Source of the DNA: Streptomyces sp. NBC_01231 | Lineage (GTDB): Bacteria > Actinomycetota > Actinomycetes > Streptomycetales > Streptomycetaceae | Length of the DNA stretch: 64,000 bases | Direction: 5' to 3' | Assembly: GCA_035999765.1 (NCBI GenBank) | Contig: CP108521.1 | Span: 3,968,001-4,032,000 of the forward strand | Part shown: positions 25,033 to 34,486 of the stretch, piece by piece | Position numbering within the stretch: the stretch's first letter is position 1 | How the letters are laid out: each line of letters begins with the position of its first letter | Position numbers and translations under genes: made by a program | Notes under the pieces: generated by a model | What the model saw: only the letters and a program-made list of their open reading frames with translations | Told to the model about the DNA's origin: nothing | Database searches by the model: none

Positions 25033-26346
25033 TCAGGCAGACGCGAAGATCTGCTTCTTCTGACGTTCGACCGACGACAGGATGCTGTCGATGTTCTTGG
25101 GGTTGCGGACGAAGTTCTGCAGCGCGGGCTGCATCACCGTCGAGGTGAAGTCCGGCCGGGAGTCGCGGTCCATGAACTGCGTCAGGCTCTTGGCACCCGA
25201 GATCATCTCGTACGCCTTCTTCTGCAGGGCCGTGTACGAGGAGGTGTCGGCCTTGCTGGAGGCGGCCACCACACTCGAGTCCGCCTTGAGGTAGATCTGC
25301 TCCGCCGCGGGCGTGCCCAGGTACTCCAGCAGCTTCGCCGCGGCGGCCTTGTTCTTCGGGGCCTTGGAGAGCATGTACCCGTCGGTCGGCGCCTCGACGG
25401 TGTCCTGCCCGTAGGCCGGGTCGATCTCCGGGAAGGCGAAGAAGTCCAGGTCGTCCGCGTCGGCCTTGTTGGTGAACTGCTGCCCCACGAAGGTGCCCAG
25501 CAGGTACATGCCCGCCTTCTTCGCCACCAGGGTCTGCGCCGCGTCCTGCCAGGTCCGGCCGACCGCGCCGTCCTGGTGGTAGGGGAGCAGCTCCGTCCAG
25601 TGGTCGAAGACCTTGCGGACCTTGGCGTCGGTCCAGGCCGCCTTGCCCGCCATCAGGTCCACGTGGAAGTCGTAGCCGTTGGTGCGGAAGTTGATCTGGT
25701 CGAAGGTGCCCATCGCCGGCCAGGCATCCTTGTCGCCGAACGCGATCGGGACGAGGCCGTCCTTCTTCATCTGCTTGCACAGGGCCACCAGCTGGTCCCA
25801 CGTGGTGGGGACGGTGTAGCCGTGCTGCTCGAAGACGCTCTTGCGGTAGAACAGCGCCCACGGGTACGTGTACAGCGGCACGAAGTAGTACTTGCCGTCC
25901 GCGCCCTTGCTGAGCTTCTTCATCGCGTCGGGGAAGTTCCCGCCGATCTTGGACCACACGTCGTCGATCGGGGTGGCGAGATTCTTCGCCGCGAAGAACT
26001 GCATGCGGTAGCCGGCGAACCAGGTGAACACGTCGTCCGGCGTGCCCTGCAGATAGGAGTTGATCTGCTCCTGGAAGGTGTTGTGGTCCTTGGTGTTCAC
26101 GTCGACCGTGATGCCGGACTGCTTCTGGAAGGCCGCGTAGATCTCGGCGAACGCCTTCTTCGGGACGGCGTCCGAGGAGTTGGAGCCGAGGGTGACGCTC
26201 TTCGAGTCGGAGGCCGTGCCGCTGCCGCCGCAGGCGCTCAGCAGGGGTATCCCGGCGCCGAGGACGGCGGCACCGCCGACGCCGCGCAGCAGGGCGCGAC
26301 GGCTCGGTGAGGAGAGGGAGAGGCCGGAGGGGGCGAGGTCGGGCAT
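25033..26346 (-). CDS. Sugar-binding lipoprotein of the ABC transporter
   Basis: 437 residues, CUT1 solute-binding protein. Signal: twin-arginine SRRALLRG then a hydrophobic stretch and lipobox LLSAC (Cys near residue 35), so an exported lipoprotein. FAEIYAAFQKQSGITVDV, YLQGTPDDVFTWFAGYR and the W-rich core are family-like. ATG at 26346 has AGGAG 8 nt before it. First gene of the leftward transporter operon. Likely an oligosaccharide; identity not readable. Confidence 0.9.
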   Translation of the reverse strand: MPDLAPSGLSLSSPSRRALLRGVGGAAVLGAGIPLLSACGGSGTASDSKSVTLGSNSSDAVPKKAFAEIYAAFQKQSGITVDVNTKDHNTFQEQINSYLQGTPDDVFTWFAGYRMQFFAAKNLATPIDDVWSKIGGNFPDAMKKLSKGADGKYYFVPLYTYPWALFYRKSVFEQHGYTVPTTWDQLVALCKQMKKDGLVPIAFGDKDAWPAMGTFDQINFRTNGYDFHVDLMAGKAAWTDAKVRKVFDHWTELLPYHQDGAVGRTWQDAAQTLVAKKAGMYLLGTFVGQQFTNKADADDLDFFAFPEIDPAYGQDTVEAPTDGYMLSKAPKNKAAAAKLLEYLGTPAAEQIYLKADSSVVAASSKADTSSYTALQKKAYEMISGAKSLTQFMDRDSRPDFTSTVMQPALQNFVRNPKNIDSILSSVERQKKQIFASA

Positions 26347-26654
26347 GACGGCTCCTGAGGGCAGGGTTCGGCCACGGGGTGAGACTGACTGAAAGCTGAT
26401 CTCAATCGACCAGAAATCAACTTGACCGAACACGATGGCGCCATAACAGCCGCATGAGCTGGCATGCGTCAAGAGCCGCTGCGTTCATTTGTCGAAACGT
26501 AATCGACATGATTGGCCACCTTTAGGCAGCGAGTGATCATTTGTGGCAGGTGAACGCCTTCGTGAACGCGGCCCCGATGCTGGGCGCGGCCCGGGCGCCG
26601 GTGTTCTGCACCTGACATGACGGCCGCCGCGGGTGGAGATCGGGACCTGCCGAG
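26347..26654. other. Intergenic region upstream of the sugar transporter
   Basis: 308 bases, no gene seen. Must hold the leftward transporter promoter; an A+T-rich patch lies at about 26395-26440. No known LacI-type operator palindrome recognised. Confidence 0.5.
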
Positions 26655-27524
26655 TCAACGGAAGGCGGACGGCGGTGGCGCGGGCGACGCCACGGCCGCC
26701 GCGTCCGTCACCGGCAGTGCCCCGCCCGCGAAGTCGGTGAGCGTCTTGCCGTGTTCGACCCGCCCGGGGTGCGGGTCCGAGGCGGCGCGGCGGGTGATTT
26801 CGGCGAGCGGGAGCGGGTGGTCACAGGCGACCAGAACCGCGTTGCCGAAGCGTTTGCCGCGCAGGACCGTCGGGTCGGCGACCAGCGCGAGCTCCGGGAA
26901 ACACGCCGCCGCGGTGGCGATCTGGCCGCGCAGATGGGCCAGCGGCGGACCGTCGGCGAGATTCGCGGCGTACCAGCCGCCCGGCTTCAGCGCCCGGCGG
27001 ACCTCGCCGAGGAACTCGGTCGAGGTGAGGTGGGCCGGGGTGCGGGCCCCGCTGAACACATCGGCGATGACGAGGTCGGCCCAGCCGTCGGGCACCTTGG
27101 CAAGGCCTTCGCGGGCGTCCGTGGACCTGACCCGGATGCGCGCGGTGGGCGCCAGGGGCAACTCCCGGCGGACCAGTTGCACCAGGGGCGCGTCGCGCTC
27201 GACGACCTGCTGAGTGGAGCGGGGGCGGGTGGCGGCGACATACCGGGCCAGGGTGAACGCACCACCGCCGAGATGTACCGCGTGCACGGGGCGGCCGGGC
27301 GGGGCGACCAGGTCGATGACGTGCCCGAGCCGTCGCTGGTACTCGAAGGACAGATACGCCGGATCGTCCAGGTCGACATGCGACTGCGGCGCTCCGTCGA
27401 TGAGCAGCGTCCAGGCCCGCGACCGGTCCCGGTCGGGGATGAGTTCGGCGAGCCCGCCGTCGACGGTCTCGACGAGCGCCTCGACGACGGCGCCGGTGCG
27501 CCGGGGCTTCCTGGACTTTCCCAT
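26655..27524 (-). CDS. Spermidine-synthase-like methyltransferase-fold protein
   Basis: 289 residues. Rossmann fold of the spermidine synthase family: SHVDLDDPAYLSFEYQRRLGHVIDL (the family's Y-x-x-x-H region), VHAVHLGGGAFTLARYVA (motif I, about residue 80), VVERDAPLVQLV, and WADLVIADVFSGARTPAHLTSTEF. Bacterial members without the tetramerisation region often lack proven aminopropyltransferase activity, so polyamine synthesis is not certain. Stands alone leftward; no polyamine genes nearby. Confidence 0.75.
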   Translation of the reverse strand: MGKSRKPRRTGAVVEALVETVDGGLAELIPDRDRSRAWTLLIDGAPQSHVDLDDPAYLSFEYQRRLGHVIDLVAPPGRPVHAVHLGGGAFTLARYVAATRPRSTQQVVERDAPLVQLVRRELPLAPTARIRVRSTDAREGLAKVPDGWADLVIADVFSGARTPAHLTSTEFLGEVRRALKPGGWYAANLADGPPLAHLRGQIATAAACFPELALVADPTVLRGKRFGNAVLVACDHPLPLAEITRRAASDPHPGRVEHGKTLTDFAGGALPVTDAAAVASPAPPPSAFR

Positions 27525-27611
27525 TGCGCCATTATCAGGCGCCGCGGAATGGACGGCTCAACGCGCTCGGGTCAGAACTCGGCGAGCTCCTGGCGACGGC
27601 TCGCGCCGAGC

Positions 27612-27998
27612 TCAGCTGCAGTTGTCCACCGCCTCGATCAACCGCGCCGCCTCCCCCAGTGCCGCCCGCAGCACCACCGGATCCGTCGCGAGGTCCGCGT
27701 CTCCGGAGGGCAGCAACGGTCTCAGTCTCAGCCCCCTCCCGTCCGTCTGCGTACAGGTGCTCCCCGGCACGTCCCACGCCGCGGCGGTCCCGGACGGCAC
27801 CAGGAAACCCAGCGTGTCGCAGCCGTCGTCGTGCAGTACGGGCCCCACCACGTCGCCCACCCCCCGGCGCAGGATGTCGACGGCCTCGAGCCCCTGCCGC
27901 GTCGGCACCGTGACCAGATCGCACGCGCTGCCCGGGCGGGAAGGCGGCGCACCGGTCGCAGTCGACGTACAAGGATCGGCGCTCTGACTGATCTCCAT
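27612..27998 (-). CDS. Conserved Streptomyces protein of unknown function
   Basis: 128 residues, no signal peptide or membrane segment. ATG at 27998 is preferred over an upstream GTG because GGAGG lies 5 nt before it. Features: GLEAVDILRRGVGDVVGPVLHDDGCDTLGFLVP in the middle and two further Cys (CDLV, CTQT). It resembles the short proteins in Streptomyces labelled as related to Prim-Pol N-terminal regions, also seen at 36664, with the shared phrase of a value-or-limit check (FLVPSGTAAAWDVPGS against LVAPDTR), but this is weak. No function assigned. Confidence 0.6.
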   Translation of the reverse strand: MEISQSADPCTSTATGAPPSRPGSACDLVTVPTRQGLEAVDILRRGVGDVVGPVLHDDGCDTLGFLVPSGTAAAWDVPGSTCTQTDGRGLRLRPLLPSGDADLATDPVVLRAALGEAARLIEAVDNCS

Positions 27999-28291
27999 CC
28001 CGGCCTCCACCACGAAACCCTCCAACGAACGGTTCGGGAGTCGGGCGGCTCCCGGTCCACGGGGTTCAACGCGGCGACGCGTCAACGGCTACGGCCGAAG
28101 TCCGCCGCAAAGGATGGCAGTTCATGGCAGATCAAGGATGAGATATCCGGTTTGCGACCAAACTCTGCGTGGCGGGGCGCACACAGCAGGTACGTTCTTG
28201 CCCGCCGGAGACAGGGTGTCACGCGGACAACTCAGCCCGAACCCACCTCGCTTCCGGCATGGTTCGACGGTTCGCACGAGAGGACCCGGCC

Positions 28292-29758
28292 ATGGCGTCG
28301 TCAATGGTGACCTCGTCCCAGCCCCCTGGCCCACCGCGGCCGAATCTCGCGTTCCGGCGGTTGCGCGGCCAGCGCTCGCCGGCCGAGTTCGCTGCGGCGG
28401 TACGGCGGGCAGCCCGCGAGATCGGCGAGCAGGTGAGCTGCGACGCGCGCTATGTCGGACGGGTCGAGGCGGGCGAGATCCGCTGCCCCAACTACGCGTA
28501 CGAACGGGTGTTCCTGCACATGTTCCCGGGCCGAACGCTCACCGACCTCGGGTTCGCGACCCGTTCGTCCGTACGCGGACGCCAGTCGCGCACGCCTGAG
28601 GACGCGCCGCCTTCGTGCACCACGATTCCGGCATATGCAACAGGTGAGACGCGAGGGGCGGACGAGCCGTATGACACCGAGGACACACCGGACCCGTACA
28701 GCGCACACAGCCCGTACGAGACGCACGACAACGAGGAGAGCGACGTGCTGCGTCGCGCATTCATGACCAGCTCAGGCGCCACGGTGGCCGCCGCCTCGCT
28801 GAGCCCCCTGGGGCTCGCCTTCGACGCCGCGGCAGCGGGCCGTCCGGTCCGCCGGGTCGGCGCGAGCGACGCGAACGCGCTCGAGGAAGCGGTCCGCAGA
28901 ATCCGGCTGCTCGACGACCGGCACGGCGCGGACGGCCTGTACCAGCGCGCGGCGGCCCCGCTGCGCGCCGCCTACGCGCTGTTGGACGCCGGGGTGACCC
29001 GGCAGAGGACCGCCGACCGGCTCCACTCGGGCGCCGGTGAACTGGCCATCTCGGTGGGCTGGCTGGCCCATGACTCGGGACGCTTCGACGACGCCCGCTC
29101 GCACTACGCGGAGGCCCTCGCGACCGCCCGGATGGGCGGCGACGACGCCCTGGAGGCGCACGCCTTCTGCAACTCGGCGTTCCTCGCGCGGGACGCCGGC
29201 CGGCCCCGCGAGGCGGTACGCGCCGCCCAGGCCGCGCAACGCGTCGGGCGCTCCCTGGGTTCCGCCCGGCTGATGTCGCTGCTCGCGCTGCGCGAGGCCG
29301 GGGGCTGGGCCGGGCTCGCCGACCGCACCGGCTGCGAACAGGCCCTGGCCCGCGCCCAGGCCCTCTACGAGCGAGGCACGTCGGACGCCGACCCCGAGTG
29401 GATGAGCTTCTACGGCGAGGCCGAACTGGAGGGCCTGGAGGCGCAGTGCTGGTCGACGCTCGGCGACTGGCCCCGAGCGGCCCGGCACGCGCGTCGGGCG
29501 GCCCAGCTCCAGGACCCGCACTTCACCAGGAACATCGCCCTGTACACGGCGGAACTGGCGGACGACCTCGCGCGCGGGGGCCGCCCCGACGAGGCCGCGG
29601 CGGCCGGCATGAAGGTGCTGGACCTGCTGAAAGAGGTGCAGTCGTCACGGGTGCAGACGATGCTGGCGGGCACCGCGAGGGTGCTGCGGCCTCACCGGCG
29701 GGCGTCGGGGGTGTCGACGTTCCTGGAGAGGCACGGCTCGTTGCCGCGTACGGCATGA
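28292..29758 (+). CDS. NsdA-like TPR regulatory protein
   Basis: 488 residues, soluble. N-terminal about 100 residues have an XRE-like helix-turn-helix pattern (SPAEFAAAVRRAAREIGEQVSCDARYVGRVEAGEIRCPNYAYERVF); a low-complexity Glu/Asp/Thr linker follows (130-165), then from about 220 a run of TPR-like helical repeats (HSGAGELAISVGWLAHDSGRFDDARSHYAEALATAR). This layout is that of NsdA-type proteins, which hold back antibiotic production and sporulation in Streptomyces. ATG at 28292 chosen; longer starts lack a ribosome-binding site. Whether it touches the nearby PKS cluster is unknown. Confidence 0.75.
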   Translation: MASSMVTSSQPPGPPRPNLAFRRLRGQRSPAEFAAAVRRAAREIGEQVSCDARYVGRVEAGEIRCPNYAYERVFLHMFPGRTLTDLGFATRSSVRGRQSRTPEDAPPSCTTIPAYATGETRGADEPYDTEDTPDPYSAHSPYETHDNEESDVLRRAFMTSSGATVAAASLSPLGLAFDAAAAGRPVRRVGASDANALEEAVRRIRLLDDRHGADGLYQRAAAPLRAAYALLDAGVTRQRTADRLHSGAGELAISVGWLAHDSGRFDDARSHYAEALATARMGGDDALEAHAFCNSAFLARDAGRPREAVRAAQAAQRVGRSLGSARLMSLLALREAGGWAGLADRTGCEQALARAQALYERGTSDADPEWMSFYGEAELEGLEAQCWSTLGDWPRAARHARRAAQLQDPHFTRNIALYTAELADDLARGGRPDEAAAAGMKVLDLLKEVQSSRVQTMLAGTARVLRPHRRASGVSTFLERHGSLPRTA

Positions 29759-29772
29759 GCGGGCCACCGGCG

Positions 29773-30366
29773 TCAGAAAAGGTGCCCCAGGTCGTTCCAG
29801 CTCTCGATGGCCGGTTCGCCGTACGCCCAGCCGAGCACCGACAGCGACGTCGGGTTCAGCCGGATCCGCGCCGCGAAGTCCAGCGGCAGACCGAGCCAGC
29901 GTGCGCCGATGGACCGCAGTATGTGCCCGTGCGCGAACACCAGCACGTCCCGGTCCGCCTCCCGGGCCCACCCGACCACCTCGTCCGCGCGGGCCGTCAC
30001 CTCCGCGAGCGGCTCGCCCTCCGGTACGCCGTCACGCCAGATGAGCCAGCCGGGCCGCAGGGCCTGGATCTCCTGCGGGGTCATGCCCTCGTAGGCGCCG
30101 TAGTCCCACTCCATGAGCGTGTCCCAACTGCTCGCCCGCTCCCCGAAGCCGGCGAGTGCGCAGGTCTCACGCGCCCGCACCAGCGGGCTGGTGCGCACCT
30201 CGACCCCGTCGAGACCGTCGAACGGCGCCCGGTGCAGGCGCTCCCCGAGCAGCTTGGCGCCGCGCCGGCCGTCCTCCAGGAGCGGCACATCGGTCCTGCC
30301 GGTGTGCTTGCCGGACAGCGACCACTGCGTCTGTCCGTGCCGGGCCAGCAGGATGCGCGGTGCCAT
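29773..30366 (-). CDS. Histidine phosphatase family protein
   Basis: 197 residues, phosphoglycerate-mutase superfamily. The RHG motif [21 protein letters not shown] (His10 is phosphorylated), [21 protein letters not shown], and the second catalytic His in [12 protein letters not shown] are intact. Convergent with the NsdA-like gene, 14 nt apart. Small-molecule phosphatase; substrate unknown. Confidence 0.88.
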   Translation of the reverse strand: MAPRILLARHGQTQWSLSGKHTGRTDVPLLEDGRRGAKLLGERLHRAPFDGLDGVEVRTSPLVRARETCALAGFGERASSWDTLMEWDYGAYEGMTPQEIQALRPGWLIWRDGVPEGEPLAEVTARADEVVGWAREADRDVLVFAHGHILRSIGARWLGLPLDFAARIRLNPTSLSVLGWAYGEPAIESWNDLGHLF

Positions 30367-30560
30367 GGAGGGACCTTCCCGGGGGAACTCGGAGGCAAAG
30401 TCCCTCCATCATCGCGCACGCTGTGCAGGGGCAACCCGGCGGGCGATCTCTGCGTCTTTGAGGGCCGGGGGCGCTCCACAGGGGCGCGCACATACGCCGT
30501 AAAGTGGCACGACCGGAAAGACACCACCGGACGGGCGCGACGAAGGGGGAGGGCGATCGG

Positions 30561-31514
30561 ATGCCGCAGACCGTGACACCAGGCATCGAGGCGGTCCCGG
30601 ACACCCGGTTGCGCTGGTGGACCGAGCTGCCGCTGATCTTCCTGGTGTACGCCTGCTACACGGCGGGGCGGCTGCTGGCCCGAAGCGATGTGGCGGGTGC
30701 CGTCGACCACGGTCTGACGATCCTGCGCATCGAGAAGGTCCTGCGCATCAACGCCGAGCACCCCCTCAACCGGCTGTTCACGAGCGAGGCGTGGCTGGGC
30801 GTACCGGCCGACTTCTGGTACGCGTCGCTGCACTACGTGGTCACGCCCGCCGTCCTGGTCTGGCTGTTCCGGACGCACGCCGTGCGCTACCGCGCGGCCC
30901 GCACCTGGCTGATGACGTCCACCTTCATCGGCCTGATCGGCTTCACCCTGCTGCCGACCTGCCCGCCCCGTCTGCTCGCCGAGAGCTACGGTTTCGTGGA
31001 CACGATGGCCCAGTACAGCTCGTACGGCTGGTGGGGCGGCGAGGCGAGCGCACCGCGTGGCATGGGCGGTATGACCAACCAGTACGCCGCCATGCCGAGT
31101 CTGCACGTGGGCTGGGCGCTGTGGTGCGGACTGATGCTGTGGCGTCACGGCAGGACGCGCACCGCGAAGACCGCCGGTGTCGTCTATCCGCTGGTGACGA
31201 CGATCGTGGTGATGGGCACCGCGAACCACTACTTCCTGGACGCGGTCGCGGGCGCGGCGGTGATGGGCGTCGGGCTGCTTCTCGCGCCGCATGTCACGAG
31301 GGTCGCGGAGCGCGCGGGGACGCGGTTGCGGGCCCGGTTCCCGGTCGTCGCGGGGGACGCTCCCGGCACACATGCCTCAATTGTCAGTGCCGGATGCCAG
31401 ACTTCCGCGGGTGAGCACATTCCACGGCAGCGCGATTCCCGGTTCGCAGGCGGAGCCGAGCCGAGTGCCTCCCCCACGGACGCGGGAGACGGCGCTCCGG
31501 CAGCGGCTCGCTGA
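30561..31514 (+). CDS. PAP2-superfamily membrane phosphatase (PAP2_3/AUR1-like)
   Basis: 317 residues with five to six membrane segments. The phosphatase pattern is LLPTCPPRLL (about residue 140), AAMPSLHVGWALW (His in S-L-H) and MGTANHYFLDAVAGA (H-x-x-x-D). This inositolphosphotransferase-like branch acts on lipid phosphates or moves phospho-headgroups. ATG at 30561 after GGGGGAGGG. The last 50 residues are a polar tail whose codons overlap the start of the next gene by up to 104 nt. Confidence 0.8.
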   Translation: MPQTVTPGIEAVPDTRLRWWTELPLIFLVYACYTAGRLLARSDVAGAVDHGLTILRIEKVLRINAEHPLNRLFTSEAWLGVPADFWYASLHYVVTPAVLVWLFRTHAVRYRAARTWLMTSTFIGLIGFTLLPTCPPRLLAESYGFVDTMAQYSSYGWWGGEASAPRGMGGMTNQYAAMPSLHVGWALWCGLMLWRHGRTRTAKTAGVVYPLVTTIVVMGTANHYFLDAVAGAAVMGVGLLLAPHVTRVAERAGTRLRARFPVVAGDAPGTHASIVSAGCQTSAGEHIPRQRDSRFAGGAEPSASPTDAGDGAPAAAR

Positions 31515-32595
31515 GCTGCGCGGTCCCGACGTCCCGGCGAAGGCGCTGGACGCGCGCGCCCTGGCGGCGCTCGCCGCCAACCCGGGGTGCGAGCGGCGCG
31601 CGATCCTCGACGGCGCCGGGGTGAACAAGACGGCTCTGGCGAGCGCGTTGGGCGCCCCGTCGGCCTTCGGGCAGTCGCAGTTCGCCCTGACCCGGGGCAA
31701 CGCCTTCGAGGCCCGGGTCAAGTCGGACGGCGGCGCGGAGCTGCTGCGGCTGGTGCACGAGAAGCTGGACCCGGCGGCCGAGCCGCCGTCGCACGCCCAG
31801 GTGCCCGAACTCACCGCGATCGGCCCCGAAGGGCGCACCGCGCGCACGGCCCTCGCCCTGCGCGAGGCCACCGCGGCCGAGGGCTGGACCCTGCTCGACC
31901 ACCCCATGCTGGCGCTCGACGTCGCCGGTTCGCCCGCCTTCCTGGAGCCGGACGCGGTAGTCGTGCACCCGGACGGGAGCTGGACGGTCGTGGAGATCAA
32001 GTCCTTCCCGATGCTGGACGGCTCCGCGGACCCGGCGAAGGTCGGCGCGGCCGCCCGGCAGTCCGCGGTGTACGTGCTGGCGTTGGAAGACGTGGCCGCC
32101 CGCCTGGATCCGGTGCCCCGGGTGCGTCACCATGTGCTGCTGGTCTGCCCGAAGGACTTCTCCAACCTGGCCACCGCCTCCGCCGTCGACATCCGCAAGC
32201 AGCGCGCGGTGACCACCCGCCAGCTGGCCCGGCTGACCCGCCTCCAGGACATCGCCGGCACCCTCCCCGAGGGCACCTGCTTTACCCCGGAGCAGCCGGC
32301 CGAGGACCTCACGGCGGCCGTCGAGGCGGTCCCCGCGACGTACGCTCCCGAGTGCCTGTCGGCCTGCGAGCTGGCCTTCCACTGCCGCGAACGGTCCCGC
32401 ACCGCGGGCGCGGTGACCTCGCTCGGCCGCTCGGTCCGCGCCGAACTGGGCGGCCTCACCACCGTCGAGGACGTCCTGGCGGCGGCCCGCGGGGGGGCCG
32501 GGGACCCGGACGACCCGGCGGTGGCGGCGCTCAGGAGGGCGGCCGAACTGCGGGCGGAAGCGCTGGGCAGCCGACAGGGGGCGGCATGTCGCTGA
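31411..32595 (+). CDS. Cas4/Dna2-like Fe-S RecB-family nuclease
   Basis: 394 residues. The PD-(D/E)xK core is complete: motif I Glu100 (RGNAFEARV), Asp181 (LEPDAVVVH), Glu195-x-Lys197 (VVEIKSF) and the RecB-family Q-x-x-x-Y at 217-221. Cys60 (CERRAIL) plus Cys315, Cys319 and Cys325 (C-x3-C-x5-C) give the four-cysteine Fe-S cluster pattern of Cas4, AddB and Dna2. It should be a single-strand-directed exonuclease. It precedes an unknown protein (10-nt overlap) and an SF1 helicase, together resembling a split Dna2. Start uncertain: GTG at 31411 is used; GTG 31465 is an alternative that would reduce the overlap with the PAP2 gene. Confidence 0.82.
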   Translation: MSTFHGSAIPGSQAEPSRVPPPRTRETALRQRLAELRGPDVPAKALDARALAALAANPGCERRAILDGAGVNKTALASALGAPSAFGQSQFALTRGNAFEARVKSDGGAELLRLVHEKLDPAAEPPSHAQVPELTAIGPEGRTARTALALREATAAEGWTLLDHPMLALDVAGSPAFLEPDAVVVHPDGSWTVVEIKSFPMLDGSADPAKVGAAARQSAVYVLALEDVAARLDPVPRVRHHVLLVCPKDFSNLATASAVDIRKQRAVTTRQLARLTRLQDIAGTLPEGTCFTPEQPAEDLTAAVEAVPATYAPECLSACELAFHCRERSRTAGAVTSLGRSVRAELGGLTTVEDVLAAARGGAGDPDDPAVAALRRAAELRAEALGSRQGAACR

Positions 32596-34175
32596 TCGCC
32601 ACCCTGGCCCGCCTCGAAGCCGTCAGCACCGGCCGCGCACAGCCCGCCGCGACCGTCCGGCACCGGCGGCTGTCCGAGCGGCCGCTCGTGTTCGTGCCGC
32701 TCACCACCGCCGGTGAGGCCGGCGCCCCGCTCGGCGCACTGGTGGGCACCGAGCGGGACGCCCCACGACTGCTGGTCGTGCCGCAACCCCGCGACCGCGA
32801 CCTCAGGTTCGCGTTCCTCGCCGAGCTGGCCGACGTCGTCCTGCCGTACGTCGACGCCTGCGCCGAGTCCGTGGAGGCCGCCGAACGCACCGAGACGGAC
32901 CCGGAGACCGGCAAACGGGTCAAGGTCGAGGTGGACCTGTGCACGGACGCCCCGCAGCTGATCGTGCCCAGCCGCGCGGGAGTCGAGTTCGTCCGGCTGC
33001 TCGGGCGCTCCATGCGCTTTCGGCGTACGGCGGAACAGGACCCGGAGACGCCCTATCCCGCGCCGCCCCGGCTGCCCCTGCTCGGCCGGTGGCTGACCCA
33101 TTTCGGGGAGCGTGCCCGGGTGCCCGGCTCCTCGCTGCTGCTCGCCATGACGGACGTACTGGCGCGGCACTGGTCGACGGGCCAGTCCACCCTGGAGGAC
33201 CAGCACCTGGGCGTGCTGCTCTCCTGGATCGACCCGCCCGAGGGCGTCCTGGGCGCCGACGCAGCCCTTCGGGCCGAACTCCACCGGGACGCGCAGGGCC
33301 AGCTGGTGTGCCCGCCCGCCGGCCCGGCCACCGACCCGGCGTTCGACAACAGGCTGCTCGCCCCCGCCATCGAGCGCTACGACCGCGCCCGCACCGCCCT
33401 CGCCGCCGCCGAGGACGGCCCGCAGGCCGACGACCGGCTCGGCATCCTCACGGCGGCCGAGCGCGAGCTGCGCGCCCTGGTCGAGAGCCGGACGCGCCCC
33501 ACCTGGGACGCGGTGTGGCGGGGCCTGGACCTGCTGCGGGCACTGCCGGAGGGCGCGCACGTCGAGGAGCGGTGGACCCGCGACCGCTGGTCGTTCACCG
33601 CCCACCGCGACCGCGTGCTGGCCGGCGAGCCCCCGCAGCCGCGCCGCGACGACGCGGTCACCGCCGCGAACAAGCTCGCCGCGCGGGAGCGTGAGCAGGC
33701 CCGTCTGGACGCCCAGGAGGCCCTGGACGACCCGCTGGTGATGGCCGGGCGGCGGCTCGCCGGGGAGGCGTTCGCGGGCGAGGTCACGGATGTCGTCATG
33801 GCGTACAGCGAAGGCAAGCGGCCCAGCCCCCGCCCGCTGGTCACGGTCCGCACCGACGACCGGCCGCACCTGGGCGAGCGGGCCAGGGTGTACCGCGCGC
33901 TGGGCGGCAAGCCGCAGGCGGCGGAGTTCGTCGGGCAGGAGGACGAGGGGGTCCTGGTCCTGCGGATCGTCGACAAGATGGGCCGCGGCAAGGAGCCCGA
34001 GCCGGGGTCCGTGCCGGAGAAGGGCGACCGGCTCTGCTTCACCCTCTTCGAGCACGAACAGCGTGGCGGGGCGAAGCTGCCCGACCCGGAGGACACCCCG
34101 TGGACGCACGGCGGACCACCGGGCGAGGCGACGGTTCCCGATCCCGACCCCGTGACCCAGGAGGACGTCCTTTGA
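32586..34175 (+). CDS. Unknown protein between nuclease and helicase
   Basis: 529 residues, family not recognised. No signal peptide, membrane segment or known enzymatic motif. N-terminal 130 residues look beta-rich (RPLVFVPLTTAGEAG, RLLVVPQPRD); the middle (250-400) is helical and charged (AEDGPQADDRLGILTAAERELRALVES); the last 100 residues are beta-rich again (RPLVTVRTDDRPHLGERARVYRAL, GVLVLRIVD), possibly an OB- or SH3-like barrel. ATG at 32586 overlaps the nuclease stop, so the two are coupled and probably work together. Its stop codon lies exactly at the border of an IS605-type element, so the native C-terminus may have been altered. Confidence 0.75.
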   Translation: MSLIATLARLEAVSTGRAQPAATVRHRRLSERPLVFVPLTTAGEAGAPLGALVGTERDAPRLLVVPQPRDRDLRFAFLAELADVVLPYVDACAESVEAAERTETDPETGKRVKVEVDLCTDAPQLIVPSRAGVEFVRLLGRSMRFRRTAEQDPETPYPAPPRLPLLGRWLTHFGERARVPGSSLLLAMTDVLARHWSTGQSTLEDQHLGVLLSWIDPPEGVLGADAALRAELHRDAQGQLVCPPAGPATDPAFDNRLLAPAIERYDRARTALAAAEDGPQADDRLGILTAAERELRALVESRTRPTWDAVWRGLDLLRALPEGAHVEERWTRDRWSFTAHRDRVLAGEPPQPRRDDAVTAANKLAAREREQARLDAQEALDDPLVMAGRRLAGEAFAGEVTDVVMAYSEGKRPSPRPLVTVRTDDRPHLGERARVYRALGGKPQAAEFVGQEDEGVLVLRIVDKMGRGKEPEPGSVPEKGDRLCFTLFEHEQRGGAKLPDPEDTPWTHGGPPGEATVPDPDPVTQEDVL

Positions 34176-34478
34176 ACCCTCCCCCAGCTGAAGCAGGGGG
34201 ATTCCTGGCTCAGGAAGCCCCACCGGTCAGCGACCAGCGAGGTCTTACTCCCTCAGCACCAGCCGGGACGGAACCTGCCCGGTTGCCCGAAAGGCTTGGT
34301 GTGCGCCGGCTTGGCTCTCGCACAGCGCGTCGTGCGTGCTTGGTTCTCGCTACGCACGGCATGCAGCTTACCCACTCGGGCAGGCGGTCGTCCGCCCTTG
34401 AGGCGAATCCCCGTCCTTTGCCCTGCTCCGCTGGGGTTCAAATCCCCCCCCGGCCTGAAAGTCGGGGCATTCTCGAAG
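34172..34478 (-). mobile_element. Solitary IS200/IS605-type element without transposase (PATE/MITE-like)
   Basis: On the minus strand the segment ends (34205 down to 34172) with a hairpin, CCCCC stem around TGCTTCAG, then GGGAGGGTTCAA: the layout of IS605-family right ends such as that of ISDra2, which also end in GAGGTTCAA. The other end (about 34440-34478) holds a second imperfect hairpin (CCCCG/CGGGG). No tnpA or tnpB reading frame fits in the 0.3 kb. It begins at the stop codon of the upstream gene and ends just before the helicase ribosome-binding site. The right-end sequence is also the 3' part of an omega RNA in TnpB systems. Exact left border uncertain. Confidence 0.6.
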
Positions 34479-34486
34479 GAGACCAG

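Noticed and set aside
34253..34486. Possible tnpB gene inside the 0.3-kb IS605-type element
   Set aside because: The minus-strand frame there shows no RuvC or zinc-finger motifs and the space is far too short for TnpB (about 400 residues).
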